This document shows, one piece after another, positions 1 through 12,465 of a stretch of 64,000 bases of DNA; the stretch's first letter is position 1, and each line of letters opens with the position of its first letter. The stretch is from contig CAJNYU010001305.1 in the NCBI GenBank assembly GCA_905331475.1, positions 372,001 through 436,000 of the forward strand. The letters are read 5' to 3'. The notes beneath the pieces are model-generated. The model was not told the origin of the DNA. It made no database searches and saw only the letters and a program-made list of their open reading frames with translations. The position numbers were made by a program, and so were the translations under genes. The stretch is from Rotaria socialis (Eukaryota > Rotifera > Eurotatoria > Philodinida > Philodinidae).

Positions 1-726
1 CCTGGTTTTCCATCAACGACACCTGATTTTATGCGATTGTTTGCTCCAAATATGGCAACAGTGGCTACTAATCAAACAAATAATGGCTTTGTGCAAACAT
101 CAAATGCTTCACAAGCATCTATATCTAATGCTCGTTCAACTACTCAATCCAATGGTACCAATACACCACCAGAACAAAATGGACAAAGTCATCGTCCATC
201 TCCACCACCTCAGTCATCATCACGTCATCAACAGCAACAACAACAGCAACAACAACAGCAGCAACAACAACAACAGCAACAGCAATCACAGCAGCAGCAA
301 CATCAATCACAACAATACCATCAACAACAACAATCCCATCATCGTCATAAGCAATATCATCAATCTGATTCTATACAATTTCAACAACAAAATGGATTTC
401 ATCCACAACAACGACAAAATCAAACATCTTATCCACAACAGCAACATATGAAACCAAAAGCATGCTATACTTGTGGTGATCTTGGACATCTAGCATTTGC
501 CTGTCCTGAACAGTATTCATCAGATTCAAACTATCCACATAACACGAGAGGTAAAGAAAACTTTCTGAATTAAAATAAAAATAACTGTTTAATAAATTAA
601 ATTTTAGATGGCTATAAACTTGATTATCGACCACGACAAAGTACACCAACAAATCTTCAACAACAACAACAGAGACAAATGCGTTCGAACTCAAATTCAA
701 AAACTAAAGTGCGCGATAACAGTTAA
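1..726 (+). CDS. CCHC zinc-knuckle, polyQ protein, ZCCHC14/ZCCHC2-like (3' part only)
   Basis: The reading frame is open from base 1, so the start lies upstream of the window. Exons are 1..550 and 608..726, with a 57-bp GT..AG intron, and the stop is at 724-726. The protein shows a Ser/Thr/Asn-rich stretch, then a long Gln tract (about bases 229-300, residues 77-100) and a Gln/His-rich stretch. A CCHC zinc knuckle follows at about residues 155-168 (CYTCGDLGHLAFAC). After the intron comes YKLDYRPRQ and a Ser/Asn tail. A C-terminal knuckle followed by a short aromatic-Lys-Leu-x-Tyr motif is the arrangement I know from vertebrate ZCCHC14/ZCCHC2 and nematode GLS-1, which act in RNA regulation and recruit non-canonical poly(A) polymerases or translational regulators. 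The knuckle and polyQ are seen directly. The family is an inference from the tail, because the PX/SAM part is not in the window. Confidence 0.7.
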
Positions 727-1535
727 ACATTTAAATTTCTTTTTTTCTTTCGTTCTTTCTTTCGTTCTTCGCTTACATTTGTTCTCTCGTTTATACTACT
801 CATCAAAGCAATGCTACATATCACGACTTCGTTTTTTGCTAGTTTCCCTGTTTACCCTCACCTTTTCATTTTCGCATGATAGATTTTCTCATTCTCTTTG
901 TCTTTCGTCTCTTGTTTCATTTCTGTAACAGCGACAAACGTCATTTTTTTACGACATATATTCTACTCTTCCCAGCTTCTATAATATATATATATATATT
1001 TGCAAGTATTCTTTATATAAAAAAAGGAATGATATTACTGTCTAAAACAAAGAACATACATGATTATTTCTATGCTTTTTTCTCCATTGATCAATAGAAA
1101 AGATAATCAAAAATATATTCCATGTCAAGTATTGTCTAGCACATGAAACATGATTTAATAATCGTCGATAGCTATGATCGAAGCCTGTCTCTTTCAATCT
1201 TATATTATTACAAATAGTAATGAGTCAATCTTATGCCTGTGTATCTAAGATTCAAACCAAAATCAATTCTATTACGTTTACTAGCAAGACTCAATACTGT
1301 TATGCATTAGCATTTTGATGTTTTAGTTCTCGTTCTGATTAAACTTACGAGTGTTTTTTATTTCGTTTTCTAATACCATTATAAATATATGTGTGCTATT
1401 AAGCGGGGAAAATGCCAGATAATCGTGTAGAATAAAAGCTAATGAAACTATATTAATTGCTGATATAACCAATTTTTCAAGGGTGAAAACTCATTTGAAC
1501 ATTCTCTGAAATTCAAATTCATTAGATTTACCCGG

Positions 1536-1538
<3 letters not shown>

Positions 1539-1628
<90 letters not shown>

Positions 1629-1629
1629 N
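1539..1629. repeat. G homopolymer of about 90 bp ending in an N
   Basis: Bases 1539-1628 are all G except for one C at 1568, and 1629 is an unresolved N. A tract this long in AT-rich DNA right beside an N looks like a sequencing or gap-filling artefact. A true G-quadruplex tract cannot be excluded. Confidence 0.85.
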
Positions 1630-1654
1630 CTCTTCGAGTTTTAGAGCTAAGTGG

Positions 1655-1757
1655 CCTTTTCCACCCCTATTTATTCTGTCTAATTTTCTATGTATTGTTG
1701 CATTTCGCTATTTTGCTGCCAAATATATAGTTAAGCTCAAGTTGAGCATGAAATATT
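1655..1757 (+). repeat. Direct repeat copy 1 (103 bp)
   Basis: This copy matches 2441-2543 in the same orientation and at the same length, with about 6 differences (roughly 94% identity). Both copies begin CCTTTTCCACCCCTATTTA and end GAGCATGAAATATT. The pair encloses a hairpin and degenerate internal repeats, so it may mark the ends of a small mobile element or a local duplication. Confidence 0.85.
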
Positions 1758-2039
1758 AGTTGGTGATTGACGAGCACTAACGTTAGTTCATGATCAATGA
1801 TGAGCGCCTTTACTTCTTGCATATTATTTAATTAATTTCTATTTGCTGTTGCTATATAGATTTACAGTATATTCTATCATTCTTACATTATTCTACTATA
1901 ACTAATTCGTGTTTATTGACTCTATCCGCCATCCACCCCACCATCTTCTCTTATTAAATTGTTTACTTTCATATTTTGTGAAACACGATCTGAAAGGAGT
2001 GTTGAAGTATATAGGATAGGAATTTGGACGCCCCACCCC

Positions 2040-2095
2040 CACAGACCGTTACAGAGAAATTAATTAATTATTAAATTTCTCTGTAACGGTCTGTG
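2040..2095. repeat. Hairpin, 21-bp arms
   Basis: The left arm 2040-2060 and right arm 2075-2095 are reverse complements (CACAGACCGTTACAGAGAAAT), with a 14-base AT loop. A diverged third copy of the arm lies at about 2124-2142. A folded structure or a transposon end could both produce this. Confidence 0.8.
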
Positions 2096-2440
2096 GTGGT
2101 TTCTAGAGACTTCATACATCATAATACAGACTGTAACAGAGAAGCGCCACAGACCATCAGTGACCGTGATAGTCGAATTCCAGAAAAGAAGTTTCATCGT
2201 GTTTCACATTTTAATCCCACAGGGATTGCGCTAATAGCTTTTAGACTTGCGATACTTTGTCTTGATAATCAATGTATATCTGCGGAAACTCTCATCAGCC
2301 TAGCTAGTGTTCCGTCAATCTTAAATCATGCAACAATACCAAACATACGAACTCGCTTATACGAACAGTAATTAATTTCTACATACCGGTTGCCCTCGTC
2401 AGCTTTGCTAGTGCTCCGTTTTCAATGTTAATCTCTATCA

Positions 2441-2543
2441 CCTTTTCCACCCCTATTTATCATGTCTAGTTTTCTATGTATTGTTGCCTTTCATTATTTT
2501 GCTGCCAAATATATAGTTAAGCTCAAGTTGAGCATGAAATATT
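2441..2543 (+). repeat. Direct repeat copy 2 (103 bp)
   Basis: This is the partner of 1655-1757. Just before it, 2395-2431 is also a diverged copy of 2291-2324 (both carry a CAGC..GCTAGTG.TCCGT pattern), so the whole 1.65-2.55 kb stretch is internally repetitive. Confidence 0.85.
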
Positions 2544-2680
2544 CGTATTTTCTCCCTCAATATCATGATAGAGGCTCTATAATTAGAATTCTCATTGCCA
2601 CGCCTTCTCCCAATCTTGTTTTTCTTATTCTCTGATTGAAAAGCGAACGAAAAAAGAAAGAAGAACCAAAATGATTGATA

Positions 2681-2962
2681 TCATATTCTGACATCGATAA
2701 GTACATAGTTATTTGCTAAGAAACAGATGTGCTGCCTAGTTTTTATGAGTTTATTAGTGTATACCAATACAAGATCAAATAACAGTTTTGGATTAAAATT
2801 GATGACATCGAGCGAGGAAACCATGTAAGACATTGTTCTGTTGTGCTTGAAATACGTATCAATCATCAGTTGGCTTTCGCCATCGTTTGAAGTTAGATAA
2901 ATCGTATTTAATAATTCGATGAAAATATAATTCATATACAAACCAAAGCGATGAACCTGTCA
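2681..2962 (-). pseudogene. Possible decayed coding fragment, unidentified
   Basis: On the minus strand an open frame of about 90 codons reads with plausible amino-acid composition (for example SNDGESQLMIDTYFKHNRTM) and ends at a TGA at 2681-2683. A possible splice acceptor lies just upstream at about 2962. Further upstream, up to about 3.1 kb, another coding-like stretch appears in a different frame. I do not recognise the family. It could be chance, or a remnant of a gene. I found no complete gene model. Confidence 0.2.
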
Positions 2963-5900
2963 ATCGGATAAATAACGCACTATTACGAAGTGAACGGATT
3001 TCATAATGGCTATTTTTTAAATGAACAATACAAACCGGTCGTGAGTTTACCAGTCATCAAAAAACTCGAACGACACCATTGAAAAGGATAAACTTCATTG
3101 GTAACAGGTTTTTAGAGATTTGAACGCTTTCCTAAAAAGAGAACTTACATTTTGCTTACACAAATTATCTAAACTCATAGGCCAGAACTCTAAAATGAGA
3201 TTTTATCCTTTTCATTGGATAAACACTAAAAGAAAAGAGATGATTAAATTCGAAAGAAACATTTTATTTCATGCTGATGGAGTTAATAAAAATAAAGCTT
3301 CACGAAGGCATCGTAGGAGTATTCCCATTCAATAATCTGACTTGAGCGGATAAGCAGGTCTTTTAGTTGAGATTTTCCTATTTCAGTTCATAATTATAGA
3401 AGTTTTTACTTTATTTGATATCATCATTCACATGTTCAAAACAGCTGAAACACAGATTGGTTCGAAATTACTACCAATCATAATCATATAGTCCGAGATT
3501 TCTGCTTTAAACTGAATCGATCTAGATCTCGAATCGAATTTGAATACTATTGAGTCGAATATGAGACATCTTCAATGTAAGTAAAACAAACACAAATCAG
3601 AAAACATATAGGAAGCTGCCATTTTTAACATGCGACACCAAAAACAGAAAAAACTCTTACAAAATATTCAATACTTTCGCCTTAACCGCTCTTCAGCATG
3701 TGGAGGTGTGAATGCGAATTTTGAATTTTCTTTCATTTTCTAGTTTTCATCTGCATTCAAATGCTGTCAAGCCTTTAAATGATATGATTGATAAAGAAAA
3801 ACACTAGGAAAACATGATAAACATCGCAATTTGAAAGCATCTTTATCGTATTTAAAATGGTTTTAGCGATTGGCTGTAATTCATGGAGCTTTCATCTGGA
3901 GTGATAGAGTGTTCCACGAACTATTTAAATATATAATTATTTTCGTATCAACTGCCTTCAATAACAAATAAAATTATTCAATAAAATAAAGAAAAAAGAA
4001 TAAAAAATTGTAATTTCTAACAGACGAACGATCAGAGTGACTTTATTGTGCTTGAAACGTTCGTTAACGATGTTCATCTATGAGGACATAGATAATTTCA
4101 TAGGCTATTATAATATAATTATTTTTTCAAAAAAATTAAAATTTATCGTCAAGTTCTTTCAGAAAAAATTTTCAATTGCAACTTAGAAATATTCTTGAAA
4201 AATATTTTCCTTATCTAAGTTCAAAATATCTCAATTTAATGCATAAGACTAACTCGACCAAGTTATCTTATGCACATGAGTATTCATTTGAGAAATGGTA
4301 GATGGCACTCATAATTAAATATCAGACGAGGAAATGCTTTCAATACTGAAAGAGAATAGTCCATGACAGAAAGTAGATGCGATTAGAACAATCTTCATTT
4401 TGATTGTTATCACTTTTTAGCAAGCTGCTTGAGAATCAATACAATAAGAATACTTGTAACATCGATATCTCTCGAAAGAATCATCGATTCGAGCAGAAAT
4501 ATTCAGCTACTTCCAAACTTGATGAATTCAACCTATCATCAATATAAGTATTAGTTGAATCTATAAGATATATTGAGTAGGATTAGTGGTAACTGGCGTG
4601 TAGTATCTGTCAAAGATGAATTTATGATAGAAAACTATTCGCAAATACGAAAAGAAAGAATTGATGTTCGTTCCAATGGAATCGGTATCGTGACTCTAGT
4701 GTGAATAACAATTAAATCACCAATGTGATGTTGTAGCGAATGATAAGAGCTTGGCATTATTACAATGATCATAGTGTGCACCATATAGCTACACATAATC
4801 AATAAAAGTATTCAACTATTATGATTGATTTATAGATGTTTGGTGGATCTTATGTAAAATCGAGAGATTCTACATATTTCGTGTGGTGTATTCAAGTCTG
4901 ATTTGAATGTAGAATATGCTTGTTATTGTTCGATTTAATACATCAATATGTTCATGCTGTCACATAATTTCTTTCAAGCTATTTTCTCCATGAAGCATAT
5001 CATAACTATTCAAATGGTTTATATGTATCCTATGCTTGTGTGGAACAGGATGAAATGTTAGTTAGAAGTGCATATATTTTGTGTTGCATCATGATAAAAT
5101 TGTTGTCCTACTTTTTTCACACTATTGCCGATACACATATGTCGGTACTCGTAAGAATTCGTGGTAGCGTTTGCTACTCTTCATTCTAACTAGAAACTAA
5201 TGAAGTTATTAGAGAGTACTGAAATAAAACACACAGGGAATAGCAGAAGAATATATTTTACTAAGAAAACTTTTCTTACGTTAGAGCTATTTAAAATAGA
5301 AATTTATCTCGCAACTGGAGCTAATTTGTGTTCTATGAGTAGACTATATGACTGAAGCAGATCAACACTGATAAAGTATATCAAAACCGACCATGTTACG
5401 TCATTTTTAAATAGGCTGAAAAATATTCCCTTATTTTGATATATTTAGTATATAATAATGACACAGTAATAAAGGTAACAGGTGGTAGACCTTTACCTTC
5501 TGTGCTTTTCAAAATGTGTGAGATATACTTATTTTTAATGTAAAATTCATCTGAGTCTAGATATTGCATAATAATTAGGTTTTGCCGATAGAAACGAGAG
5601 TGGTATATTTCTTTCAGTTTTCGTAGTGTGCATAAAATTCTCTTTCATTTTTTTTTCTATGAAATATTTGTTCTGCTATGATTACACACGCCTCAATTAT
5701 CAATGCGAAGCGAAACATAGTAGTCTTGTTGAGTAATGCCAATTTTTAAAGCGTGAAGTACACTGTTCAAGTGAAATCTTGCCAATTTTTGAAGTAAACG
5801 ATATTACATTCATGTAATTGTTCACACGTCATCTACCTTTTTTGTACCTGCCTTCTCCTCATGGATGATATTCTCGTGACACGCATTGAAGCGTCATTTC

Positions 5901-6191
5901 AAAATTAGGAATAATTAATTCAATCTTCAGTAAATCATGCTATAACGTAATTTCAATCCATGAAGAGATAGACTAGTGTTTTCCCCTCGTTTTTCAAATC
6001 ATATATATATATATATTTATGCTGCATGTATGAGAAAAGAGATGAGCTATGAATTAGTTATACTTTTTCATTTGAAAAATAGTCGTTACCATGATAACAT
6101 CATTGTTGACAAATAAATGTAGTGATGAGAAAAGCTTTTGTTTTACTTTCAGCATTTGAACAAACTCAGTACTTTTGAACAACATATTGCT

Positions 6192-8647
6192 ATGATGCCA
6201 AAAGAACGATTTAGAAGCACTGTTCATCCTCAAAGTAAGTTATAATATTAAAAAGTTTTTTAAATATATATTCAATACATCATTGATGTAGCAACTCTTC
6301 ACTCAACTTTTCTGTAAGTCAAGTTTGTTTAAATAGGTTTAATAAGTCAAATTAGTTCAGAAAATTTAAGACAAATCGTAGTTTTCTGAATCATACATCA
6401 GTGTAATTTATGTCTTTTGGAAATATGTACAGCTTAGTCTCAACTCTATTAGAACCAAGTATTCTCTGTTGATTCAGTTATGTACTATGGAGAAAAAAGA
6501 GAAAAATAAATAAATAATTTTCTCTCCTAGTAGCCAAATGTTGTAATACTTTTAGTCTTTCACTCGCACGGTCGTTATCGAAAAACACATTTCTATATAT
6601 ATATATATATTATATATACACGTATATAACGAATAAAATACGCATCGATGTGAAAGTCTATGAAATTGAAAAAAACAGTCCATTTGGTAGATATGAGTTT
6701 TCTGTAGTAAATCAAGCACAACTAGGTTCTGTACGATGGAATGCTTAAGTAATATAAAGTACTCAACATAATTTAGTGAAAAATAAAAGAAAAATAACTG
6801 AATATTATGAATGAAACTATTCAATCTTATGCAAAAGATTGTCTCATTAGAATATCCCATCATGTTTCGAAGCCTTCGATGACTCATTGATTAAAAGAAG
6901 TTTATATCTACAAGATAGATCGGGTCTCAAATTTTCGAGACTCTTTCTTCAAGTTTGGTTTGATTAATTATCAATACAATACTAATTGAGTTCAAAAATT
7001 GAGTCGAAAATATCTGTTATGAAGATTTATTGACAATTACAGGAATAATGCTGTTGAGTTTTCAATGTGTTTTCTTACTGTTTTCTTCAAATTAGAAAAT
7101 CCTGAAAAAAATTCTTTCTGATAGTTAAAAGTTGAATAAAATTATTGGTAAATCCTTAGACGAAATCATAACTGAAAGAAATTTTGTATTAAAATGTAAG
7201 TCGTTAAACTTTCCATGTAATCATGAGCTCTTTGATAATGATAAACTATCTAAAGTAATGCCAATGTTGTAAAGCTTTCTTTGGTAATCCAACCTCTTCT
7301 TTTGTTAATTATTAGGTGACAGACAAAATCCAGAAGCAGATCTTGGCAAATGTGGTCGAATCCTCGTGGTATTATCGTATGTTCTTTGTGTCCTAACATT
7401 TCCATTTTCACTTTTTGTGTCTATAAAAGTAAGAGAAAGAGAGAATACAATTTATATCTACATCATATACTTTTATATCAATGAATATCTGTTTAGTAGG
7501 TTTTGAAAGAATATGAACGAACTGTTATTATGCGTCTTGGTCGAACTCTCACTCGTAAGATTGAGATCACTATATTATGAAAGTATTATTATTATTAGGT
7601 TTTTCAGTTGAAGCCAAAGGTCCAGGTTTACTATTTGTTTTGCCAAGCATTGATTCACTAACAAAAGTCGATTTAAGAACAGGTTCGTCATAGTTTCTTC
7701 TTTGTCATCCATTACATAAGTAATTATTCCATTGTGTTAATTACTTTTTTTCAAGTTACTTTTGATGTTGCTGCTCAAGAAATTCTTACACGAGATTCAG
7801 TGGTTTGTAGTTAAGCTAACTCTACAACAAATTTCAATTGTATTGTTTTCTCTTACAGACAGTTTCTGTCGATGCTGTTGTCTATTTTCGAATGTTTAAT
7901 CCAATAATAAGTGTAACTAATGTTGCAAATGCACGTTATGCAACACAATTACTAGCAGCTACAACACTTCGTAATATGTTGCAAGTCATCTCATAGAAAT
8001 ATTCAATTTCAATCAGATGGTTCTTTTTATTTTTTTCTAATTAATAGAGGTACAAAGACTTTACAAGAAATTTTATCAGATCGTGAAAATATTGCACATT
8101 TAATGCAAACACGTCTTGATGAAGGAACCGATCCATGGGGACTCAAGGTTGAACGTGTTGAAATGTAATAACATTAAGTTAATTATTTCTCTATGAATAC
8201 AAATTTGACTATTCTATTCAGTAAAGATGTTCGTTTGCCTGTCAGCATGCAACGTAGTATGGCTGCTGAAGCGGAAGGTCAGACTTAATTTATTTTGTAA
8301 AAACTAAATGGGCTTTTTTCTATTCTTGTAGCTACTCGAATAATAGCTCGTGCAGGAGTCATTGCAGCTGAAGGAGAACAAAAAGGATCGAGATCATTAA
8401 AAGTAAAATTTATTTTCTATAACCATACGGTTTAAAATTTATTTTATATACGAAGGAAGCTGCTGACATAATTAGCCAAAGTCCAACTGCATTACATTTA
8501 CGTTATCTTCAAACATTAACACATATCTCAGCTGAAAAAAATTCAACAATCGTTTTTCCAATACCTAGTAAGTGATTTTTTTTGTTAGCGATTTCTGTTT
8601 TTACTATTTGTTTTGTAGGCGAACTCTTCAAATTGATGAGAAAATGA
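6192..8647 (+). CDS. STOM: Stomatin (SPFH/PHB-domain membrane scaffold)
   Basis: There are eleven exons: 6192..6234, 7316..7428, 7500..7554, 7599..7682, 7756..7802, 7859..7980, 8048..8164, 8222..8277, 8332..8402, 8456..8567 and 8619..8647. They join in frame to 282 residues, and human stomatin has 288. A short N-tail is followed by a hydrophobic hairpin at about residues 27-52 that keeps the conserved Pro (TFPFSLF). Then comes [13 protein letters not shown] and the full PHB domain with [38 protein letters not shown] and [13 protein letters not shown], and a C-terminal stretch ending in NSTIVFPIP. Stomatins are inner-leaflet scaffolds that oligomerise in cholesterol-rich membrane and modulate ion channels. 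The start could instead lie in an unseen upstream exon, because 6153-6191 is open in frame behind a good acceptor. The intron after 7980 has a GC donor. A polyadenylation signal AATAAA lies at 8769-8774. Confidence 0.93.
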
Positions 8648-9604
8648 ACCACGCGTTTGTCTAATACTGATTTATGGACTATATTATTATCTATCTTTTG
8701 GACATATGTGACTATGACTACTCTTATTTAAAACAGAATCATACATTTTATTATACAGCTATACATGAAATAAATTCATATGGATTCCATATTCAATTAT
8801 ACTATTAAACGTAGACTTTATTGTATCATTGATGAAAAAAATAGCTAACAGATTGTCAGAATGCGTAATCAATATTTGCCAATCCTTTAATACGTTGAAT
8901 AAGGAAGATCAAACATCCGAGTTTCTTTTAAAAATAAATTTTGATAAAAGCTACAACAGATAAATTCATGATGAAGAAAGGAAAATTTTTTACTACTAAA
9001 AATTTACTAAACCTACATGTATATGATTTCCAAAATTAATTTCTTTAAATCATACTCGAGTGATTGTGATATTAATTGGTATACAGACAAATTCATACGA
9101 CTACAAATTCTCTATCTATTCTCGTGTAGTAATTAAGTAATGGTAAAATATAAACATTATTTATTACTTGTATGATCATTGTATTTTTCATAATTCATTT
9201 GTTTTATCAATTCTTATATTTTTGTGAAGAACATATCCTATCAGAAATTTTAAGTAGATCTAGTTTAAACTTTCGATGGCTGTAGTATTTTTCTATCCAT
9301 CCATACCTACAGAGAGCTCGACAAATATCCAGCGCAAAGCCATCACTCTCATTAAGATTTTTATGCAGCAACATGAGACGTCATGCTTAAAAGGATTTTA
9401 AAAGGATTTCGGCATTTGAGTAAATAAATTCAAAAGCAATCTGATTCGTTCTCGGTCTTTCTCTCTTTGCATTCATTGTTAGTTAACAAGTAACAAGGGC
9501 GAGAGAAAAAACTAAACATACCGAATTGGAATTTTTTCTTCCGAGCAATAACTTGTTTAAAATCTCAATTTTTTCTTAAGTCTATCGCATCGTGTTCTAT
9601 ACAG
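8648..9604. other. Intergenic, no gene seen
   Basis: This stretch holds the stomatin 3' flank with its AATAAA, then AT-rich sequence up to the F-box pseudogene. No coding structure or repeat was recognised. Confidence 0.6.
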
Positions 9605-11331
9605 ATGCATATCGAATCCTTACCCAACGAGTTTTTTACTGACTTTTTCGGATACTTATCTACTACGCATGTCTTTCAAGCATTCCGTGGACTCGATGTT
9701 CGATTTAACTTTCTTTTTCATAATTTCCGAGTGTCAGGATTTGATTTTCAAGCAACATCTCAATCTAATTTTGATACTATTTGTCAAATATATATTTCAC
9801 AAACAATCGATCAATTGCTTCCATTCGTTTCAATGTTGACTGAACGAGCTCCTGGAGTAGTCGATCGATTTCTCACTCATGCTTCTTTACTCAATCGATT
9901 CACCTATTCACAACCACTTTCAGTGTGTAATCGTCGTTCGGGTGCATTAGCTATACAGTTAATAGATGATTTTCAAGATTTGCCAAACTTTATGCAGCTT
10001 ACTGTTAAACCATTTTTCTTACTAAAAGAACTCATTTCGTTGCTTGTCTATTTGTTAGCAGCGTTTGGCGCTTTAAAAAGTTTAAATACTGCTACTTATC
10101 GATTAAACCTGTAAATTGCGAGAATTTTCCTATATCATTTAGATTATCGTCAAATCTAGAATATCTAGCTCTAGAAGGTGTCGCACTGGTTGCACCTGAG
10201 ATAGCTGAATTGCTATGTAAAACACCGAATTTATAAATCTTAACCGGTTCGATTTAATATGCAGACACCGTTCAGCTTTCATTTACAAACTTTTCTTCAG
10301 ATAGCTAAACTAAATGTATATCGTATTTTTGGGAATGTAGCCAATTAATAAAACTATTACTGATGATTCCTAGTCTATGCTATCTACAAGTATATCGAGA
10401 AGCTGATTGCATTGATGGTCACAAATGGAAAAAATTATTCGTCATTATCTTCCAAAACTGAAAATTCCACAATTTCTTATGTTAAAAAGTATTCGAGATA
10501 ATAACAACAAAGAACAAGCGATAGACACGATACTTGATACTTTTCGTAATAATTTTTGACTCGAAGAACATTCCTGGTTTGTGCATTGCAATTGGAATAT
10601 AGACGAGAAAATTGTTTATTTCTATACACTTCCATATAGCTTCGAGAGATATTATTTCTCTTCTACACGTTTATCGAAAAGAACTTGTTAACATGACAAT
10701 AATTCATGATCATATAATTGTGTACGTTCACTTGGTTATGATAGGTCACTGTCAAATTGTTTGAGCTTATCTAATATTCAATTTTCAAATATTACAAATC
10801 TTTCTTGCAAAATTTCCATCAGCAATCATTTTTGATCTGCAATTACGAATTTTGATCAAGTAAATTTTCTTTCTTTATCATTAAATGATGATCATGAAAA
10901 CAGTCGAAATCAATTGCAAATTTTACTTAATAAAATGCATCGTCGATCGGTTTTACTTATTCATACGCATCCATCGTCGGTTCTGAAAATATTATCATTT
11001 GAGAACTTACAGACATCTGGCTGTCATCTTGACTTGTTCTCCAAGACGTTTTGGTACAATAAGGAACAATGTTGTACATGAAGTTCTCAGCCGTTTGTCA
11101 CCCAATGTAAAAGACTTGTTATAGCTGTTGAATATCGAACATGTGTAATTGATCTTGTCGATAAAATGAGCAATCTTCAAGCTTTAACTGTTCTGTGTCG
11201 AGATGATCAGTGGGATGTTCAAACACTACTGGGAGACGATGAGTTTGTTCATTGGTTTCAGCAGCATCTGCCGACTTCATGCACGATAACAAGATATCCT
11301 CAATGTGAAATTATTGGAATATGGATACGTT
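9605..11331 (+). pseudogene. F-box protein pseudogene of the bdelloid expanded family
   Basis: The first 169 codons (9605-10114, ATG start) encode a clear N-terminal F-box, ESLPNEFFTDFFGYLSTTHV followed by the usual hydrophobic and Arg/Asn pattern. F-box proteins link substrates to SCF ubiquitin ligases. After the TAA at 10112-10114 homology continues in other frames. A leucine-rich block (NLEYLALEGVALVAPEIAEL) lies near 10.15-10.23 kb, an EEHSWFVHCNWN / FYTLPYSF block near 10.56-10.64 kb, and the C-terminal block EFVHWFQQHLPTSCTITR near 11.24-11.31 kb. These blocks and their order match the intronless F-box/LRR genes abundant in bdelloid rotifers. Several frameshifts and stops separate them, so the copy is dead. 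Introns cannot explain the breaks, because homology runs straight across them. Confidence 0.78.
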
Positions 11332-11354
11332 ACTCTATGACTTTTCGACTCTAG

Positions 11355-12465
11355 ACGTCAATAGATATATGCTTTCATTTTGGTTTCTACAGAATTAAAA
11401 TGCTAAATAGAATAGATCTACTTAAATTCTCTGAAACATTCACCAGACGAACAGTTAAAATTCTGTTGTTATTTTATATTTAAGGTAGACATCATGTTCT
11501 ATTGCAGTGGCTTCAAGCATGAAACTTTAATTTAATTTAATAAACTCTCCCTAAATTTATATTTTTGCAAATGAGATAGAATATGTGTCGTTTCGCGGTT
11601 AAACTTTGAACATTGTGTTGAATTCATTTGTCAAGTTCAACATGTATTGTGTATCTTTAAAATCGCTAGAACTAGATATTAACTAGTTATGAACAATATT
11701 GAAATCCTAAAGAAAAATATACAAACAGTTGACTACCGTCAAATAGATACATCATCCATATGAACATTTAACATCTTAAACCGTTCATTTAAAAAAATGA
11801 ATATTTGACATGTATGAATATGAGTCGTGATTATGTAAGAATTTTCAATAGCATACCATTACTAAATTGTAAATATTCATTAAATCATGAACCGATCAAA
11901 ATCTTTGTTCAAACTAATACAACCGAGAAAACAATACTCAATATGATGATAGATTTTCAATTAAATTCAATGCATTTCGACAAAAGTTAAATATTTGAAT
12001 TATCATTCTATTCTCCATATTGTTCAATGAAAATAAGCACGTTTAAGAAGTAATTTCGTAAAAAAGAAGAAAAAAATTTCCTTTTTATTAATTTTTTTCT
12101 AGCGTCAAACATATTTTTTCATCACAAAAAAAATAATAGTAATAATAGTAATAAATTAACCTAGATAATCATTATGATCTACCCGTTTTTTTGTTTCTCA
12201 TCACGCACATATTACTACAATAATAAACAGCATCAAGGAACAGGAAAACAAAGAAGTCAATTAAGAAAAGCAAAACAGAATTAACGAGAAGAATAATACA
12301 AATAAAACAGTTAGACAATAGAGCACGAAACACACATCAACAGAGAAAAAAATAATAAGAATTCTTTATGTATAGGACATGGCTTTTCAGTTTCTTGTGA
12401 TAAAACAAGTATAGATATATACAAACGAAAAAAACAAGTTCAATACTAAGAAAAACAAAAAAATT
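11355..12465. other. Intergenic, no gene seen
   Basis: AT-rich sequence lies between the F-box pseudogene and the convergent Rho GEF gene. It is probably partly 3' UTR of the latter. No coding block, repeat or RNA gene was recognised. Confidence 0.55.

Larger units (their letters stand above)
727..6191. other. Gene-poor interval with repeats
   Basis: No gene with a consistent exon chain was found in these 5.4 kb. The interval holds the 3' flank of the zinc-knuckle gene, a G-homopolymer next to an N, paired 103-bp direct repeats with a hairpin between them, a possible decayed coding fragment on the minus strand near 2.7-2.9 kb, and otherwise AT-rich sequence with short TA microsatellites. Confidence 0.5.

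Noticed and set aside
41-700. Overlapping open frames on both strands across the Gln-rich exon
   Set aside because: They are shadows of the CAA/CAG repeat (Asn/Ser and Leu/Val frames); the zinc-knuckle frame with its spliced tail is the coding one.
3446-3480. tRNA T-arm-like GGTTCGAAA
   Set aside because: No matching acceptor, D or anticodon arms could be formed around it. No convincing tRNA was found anywhere in the window.
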